Part shown: positions 6,442 to 8,563 of the stretch, piece after piece | How the letters are laid out: each line of letters starts with the position of its first letter | Numbering within the stretch: position 1 is the stretch's first letter | The notes under the pieces: generated by a model | Told to the model about the DNA's origin: nothing | Databases searched by the model: none | Seen by the model: only the letters and a program-made list of their open reading frames with translations | Translations under genes and position numbers: made by a program | Assembly: GCA_903856875.1 (NCBI GenBank) | Contig: CAIODE010000047.1 | Span: 1 to 8,563 of the forward strand | DNA: 8,563 bases | Direction: 5' to 3' | Source: an uncultured Burkholderiales bacterium | GTDB taxonomy: Bacteria > Pseudomonadota > Gammaproteobacteria > Burkholderiales > Burkholderiaceae_C

Positions 6442-7368
6442 ATGAAATTGTTGAGTGGCCGTCAAAGCTTGATGGCAATGTGTGCGGCGGCTGTTTGCTT
6501 GCTGGTTGCGTGTAGCTCTCGGCCGCTTGGTCCTATTCCTGTTGAAGACAGAGTTGCTGGTCAAAGTAGTTCAAGGCCCCTTCAAAAAGCGCAGCCCCAA
6601 GCTTCAAGTGCAAGTGCACCTGTGGCTACCAGCTCTCCCGTTTCAATGGGTCCCGCTATGCCAAGCTCAGAAAATGCAGGCAAGCCAGGCTATTACAGCG
6701 TTCGTCCGGGTGACACGCTGACCAAAATTGCCTTGGACCATGGACAAGCATGGCGCGACATTGCCAAATGGAATGGTCTGGACAATCCCAATGTGATTGA
6801 AGTCGATCAAGTCTTGCGTGTAGCACCGCCTGCGTTGGAGGCAGCCAACAAGCAAACCAAGCCTGCCGTGGCCCAGAGCCAAGCACCTGCAAGCAGTTCA
6901 GCAACAAATACCGCCACTTCCACAGCATCGAACACGCCAGCAGCCAACACGCCCAATGCATCCCCAAGCGCATCAACTCCGGCCAATGTCAGCGACGAAG
7001 GCATGGCATTCGCTTGGCCGCATCCAGGCCCCGTTTTGGCGGGGTTTGATGAAGCCAAAAACAAAGGCCTAGATTTCGCAGGCAAGGCGGGTGACCCTGT
7101 GATGGCGGCTGCCGATGGCAAAGTGGTCTATTCGGGCTCAGGTCTTCGGGGTTATGGCAACCTGGTCATTCTCAAGCACAACAACACTTACTTAACAGCT
7201 TACGCACACAACCAAACACTGTTGGTTAAAGAAGATCAAAACGTGACCAAAGGCCAACGCATTGCAGAGATGGGCAGTTCAGACTCAGACCGTGTGAAAT
7301 TGCACTTTGAAATTCGCAAGCAAGGCAAACCTGTCGACCCCGCCAAATTATTGCCAGCCCGTCCATGA
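6442..7368 (+). CDS. nlpD: NlpD-like outer-membrane lipoprotein, LysM + degenerate LytM (M23)
   Basis: NlpD activates a periplasmic cell-wall amidase (AmiC in E. coli) for daughter-cell separation. The 308-aa protein begins with a lipoprotein signal peptide and lipobox LVAC (21-24). Cys24 would be lipidated, and Ser25 at +2 favours outer-membrane sorting. A LysM peptidoglycan-binding domain follows (about 84-128, [14 protein letters not shown]). A Ser/Thr/Ala/Pro/Asn-rich linker (about 130-185) leads to a LytM/M23 domain (about 189-305). In that domain the usual HxGxD zinc motif reads NKGLD (207-211), so the first histidine ligand is missing, while D211, H256 (AYAHN) and H288 (LHFEI) remain. 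Loss of that ligand is also seen in E. coli NlpD and fits a non-enzymatic activator. AAGGA (6431-6435) lies 6 nt before the ATG. The gene follows pcm by 10 nt and overlaps rlmD by 4 nt. Confidence 0.94.
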   Translation: MKLLSGRQSLMAMCAAAVCLLVACSSRPLGPIPVEDRVAGQSSSRPLQKAQPQASSASAPVATSSPVSMGPAMPSSENAGKPGYYSVRPGDTLTKIALDHGQAWRDIAKWNGLDNPNVIEVDQVLRVAPPALEAANKQTKPAVAQSQAPASSSATNTATSTASNTPAANTPNASPSASTPANVSDEGMAFAWPHPGPVLAGFDEAKNKGLDFAGKAGDPVMAAADGKVVYSGSGLRGYGNLVILKHNNTYLTAYAHNQTLLVKEDQNVTKGQRIAEMGSSDSDRVKLHFEIRKQGKPVDPAKLLPARP

Positions 7369-8563
7369 GCAAACATAACGACGCAACAAGAGAAGAACAG
7401 ACGCAAGAAATTATCTTAGGACGGTCTGATTTACCCGCAGGATGGTTGCACATTGATGCACTCGACATGGAGGCCCAAGGCATTGCTCGAAGGCCAGACG
7501 GTAAAGTGGTTTTTGTGGAAGGTGCTTTGCCATTTGAAATGGTCACTGTCAATGTCCACCGTAAAAAGAATAATTGGGAAGCCGGTGTGGTGACTGCAGT
7601 GCAACGCGAGTCCTCTCAACGTGTAAGGCCTGGCTGCCCTCACTTTGGCTTGCATGCAGGCGCATGTGGCGGTTGCAAGATGCAGCACTTAGAAGCCAGT
7701 GCGCAAGTGGCCGTGAAACAGCGCGTTTTAGAAGACAATTTGTGGCACTTGGGCAAAGTGAAACCTGAGAACTTGCTGCGGCCTATGGAAGGTCCAACAT
7801 GGGGCTATCGTTACCGCGCCCGCATGTCAGTGCGCTATGTTCATAAAAAAGGCGAAGTGCTAATTGGGTTTCATGAGCGCAAAAGCCGTTATGTAGCTGA
7901 CATCAAAACGTGCCGCGTTTTGCCGCCCAAAATCAGTGCACTTTTGCTGCCACTGCGCGAACTTATTTTTGGCATGGACGCCCGTGAAACTGTGCCGCAA
8001 ATTGAATTGGCGCAAGGCGACACAGTCACAGCTTTGGTGTTGCGTCATTTAGAACCCTTGAGCACTGCCGATGAACAGCGCTTGCGTGCGTTTGCCAAAC
8101 TGCACGATGTGCAGTGGTGGTTGCAAATTAAAGGGCCTGACACCGTCAAGCTCATGGATGAAGGCGGCATCGAGCTCTCCTATGACTTGCCTGATTTTGG
8201 TGTGCACATGCCCTTCAAGCCCACCGATTTCACACAGGTCAATCCGCACATCAATCGGGTCTTGGTCACAAGGGCCTTGCGACTCCTTAAGCCTGAAGCT
8301 CACGAGCGAGTCATTGATTGGTTTTGTGGTCTGGGCAATTTCACATTGCCCATTGCCACGACGGCCAAAGAAGTGGTGGGCATCGAAGGCGCAGAGACTT
8401 TGGTGGCGCGTTCGCGTGAAAATTACGAGCACAACCAAACCCTTCGTGAAGGCAACAAACTCTTAGCACCCACATCGTTCATTGCACGCAACTTGTTTGA
8501 AATGACCCCTGAAATGCTCATGGCCGATGGCATTGCCGACAAGTGGCTCATTGATCCACCCAG
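7365..8563 (+). CDS. rlmD: 23S rRNA m5U1939 methyltransferase RlmD (3' truncated by window)
   Basis: RlmD (RumA) is the SAM-dependent enzyme that makes 5-methyluridine at 23S rRNA U1939. The frame is open from ATG 7365 to the window end (399 codons plus 2 nt). An N-terminal TRAM-like RNA-binding region (about 24-80) is followed by the [4Fe-4S] cysteines C91-x9-C101-x2-C104 and C183 (KTCRVLP). The catalytic domain shows [11 protein letters not shown] (287-297) and SAM motif [15 protein letters not shown] (318-331). The last visible residues are LIDPP (395-399), the start of the DPPR motif. The remaining ~40-70 residues, including the catalytic cysteine expected after this motif, lie outside. 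The ATG overlaps the nlpD stop as ATGA and has no strong Shine-Dalgarno, so translation is probably coupled to nlpD. The sister enzymes RlmC and TrmA are less likely, given the TRAM-like N-terminus, the Fe-S cysteines and the operon position. Confidence 0.93.
   Translation, partial: MSKHNDATREEQTQEIILGRSDLPAGWLHIDALDMEAQGIARRPDGKVVFVEGALPFEMVTVNVHRKKNNWEAGVVTAVQRESSQRVRPGCPHFGLHAGACGGCKMQHLEASAQVAVKQRVLEDNLWHLGKVKPENLLRPMEGPTWGYRYRARMSVRYVHKKGEVLIGFHERKSRYVADIKTCRVLPPKISALLLPLRELIFGMDARETVPQIELAQGDTVTALVLRHLEPLSTADEQRLRAFAKLHDVQWWLQIKGPDTVKLMDEGGIELSYDLPDFGVHMPFKPTDFTQVNPHINRVLVTRALRLLKPEAHERVIDWFCGLGNFTLPIATTAKEVVGIEGAETLVARSRENYEHNQTLREGNKLLAPTSFIARNLFEMTPEMLMADGIADKWLIDPP

Noticed and set aside
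7007..7368. NlpD as an active M23 endopeptidase
   Set aside because: The first zinc-binding histidine is replaced by Asn (N207-K208 region reads NKGLD), as in the non-catalytic NlpD activators.
8049..8466. Long open frames on both strands (8049-8438 minus, 8071-8466 plus)
   Set aside because: Both lie inside the rlmD frame, whose translation carries all family motifs. The alternative frames show no recognisable domain.

Overview
The window looks like chromosomal DNA from a betaproteobacterium of the order Burkholderiales, probably Comamonadaceae-like. The evidence is the surE-pcm-nlpD-rlmD cluster, the protein sequence style (RlmD with a C-x9-C-x2-C cluster motif, a long N-terminal extension on Pcm, an NlpD-type LysM/LytM lipoprotein) and the tRNA-His with its extra G at position -1. 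GC content is middling by eye, about 50 %, which is lower than in many Comamonadaceae. No genus is claimed.

Layout. Positions 11-87 hold tRNA-His(GTG), followed at once by a strong stem-loop terminator (96-129). A plus-strand group follows: a Stealth-family sugar-phosphate transferase (208-1308), a pterin-4a-carbinolamine dehydratase (phhB, 1330-1650) and a large cytoplasmic S9 (prolyl oligopeptidase-type) serine peptidase (1708-3801). A convergent minus-strand gene (3841-4815) encodes a zinc-free quinone oxidoreductase-like MDR protein. It is divergent from a plus-strand operon that runs to the end of the window: surE (4918-5682), pcm (5682-6429/6431), nlpD (6442-7368) and rlmD (7365 to beyond the window edge). 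The junctions in this operon are very tight: 1 nt overlap, 10 nt gap and 4 nt overlap.

Functionally, the operon joins stress and repair functions (SurE nucleotidase, Pcm repair of isoaspartyl proteins), cell separation (NlpD, activator of an amidase) and 23S rRNA m5U methylation (RlmD). In many gamma- and betaproteobacteria rpoS lies directly after nlpD. Here nlpD and rlmD overlap by 4 nt, so rpoS is absent from this locus. The first part of the window is a less coherent neighbourhood: an orphan Stealth transferase, a pterin recycling enzyme, a peptidase and an oxidoreductase with no evident shared pathway.

I see no mobile element, CRISPR array, toxin-antitoxin pair or phage gene, and no clear new biological system. 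The points most worth a second look are the missing rpoS, the lone Stealth gene beside tRNA-His, and two near-perfect inverted repeats in intergenic DNA (1641-1662 and 4863-4879). Two starts were moved from the longest open frame to codons with a proper ribosome binding site (1708 and 4815).
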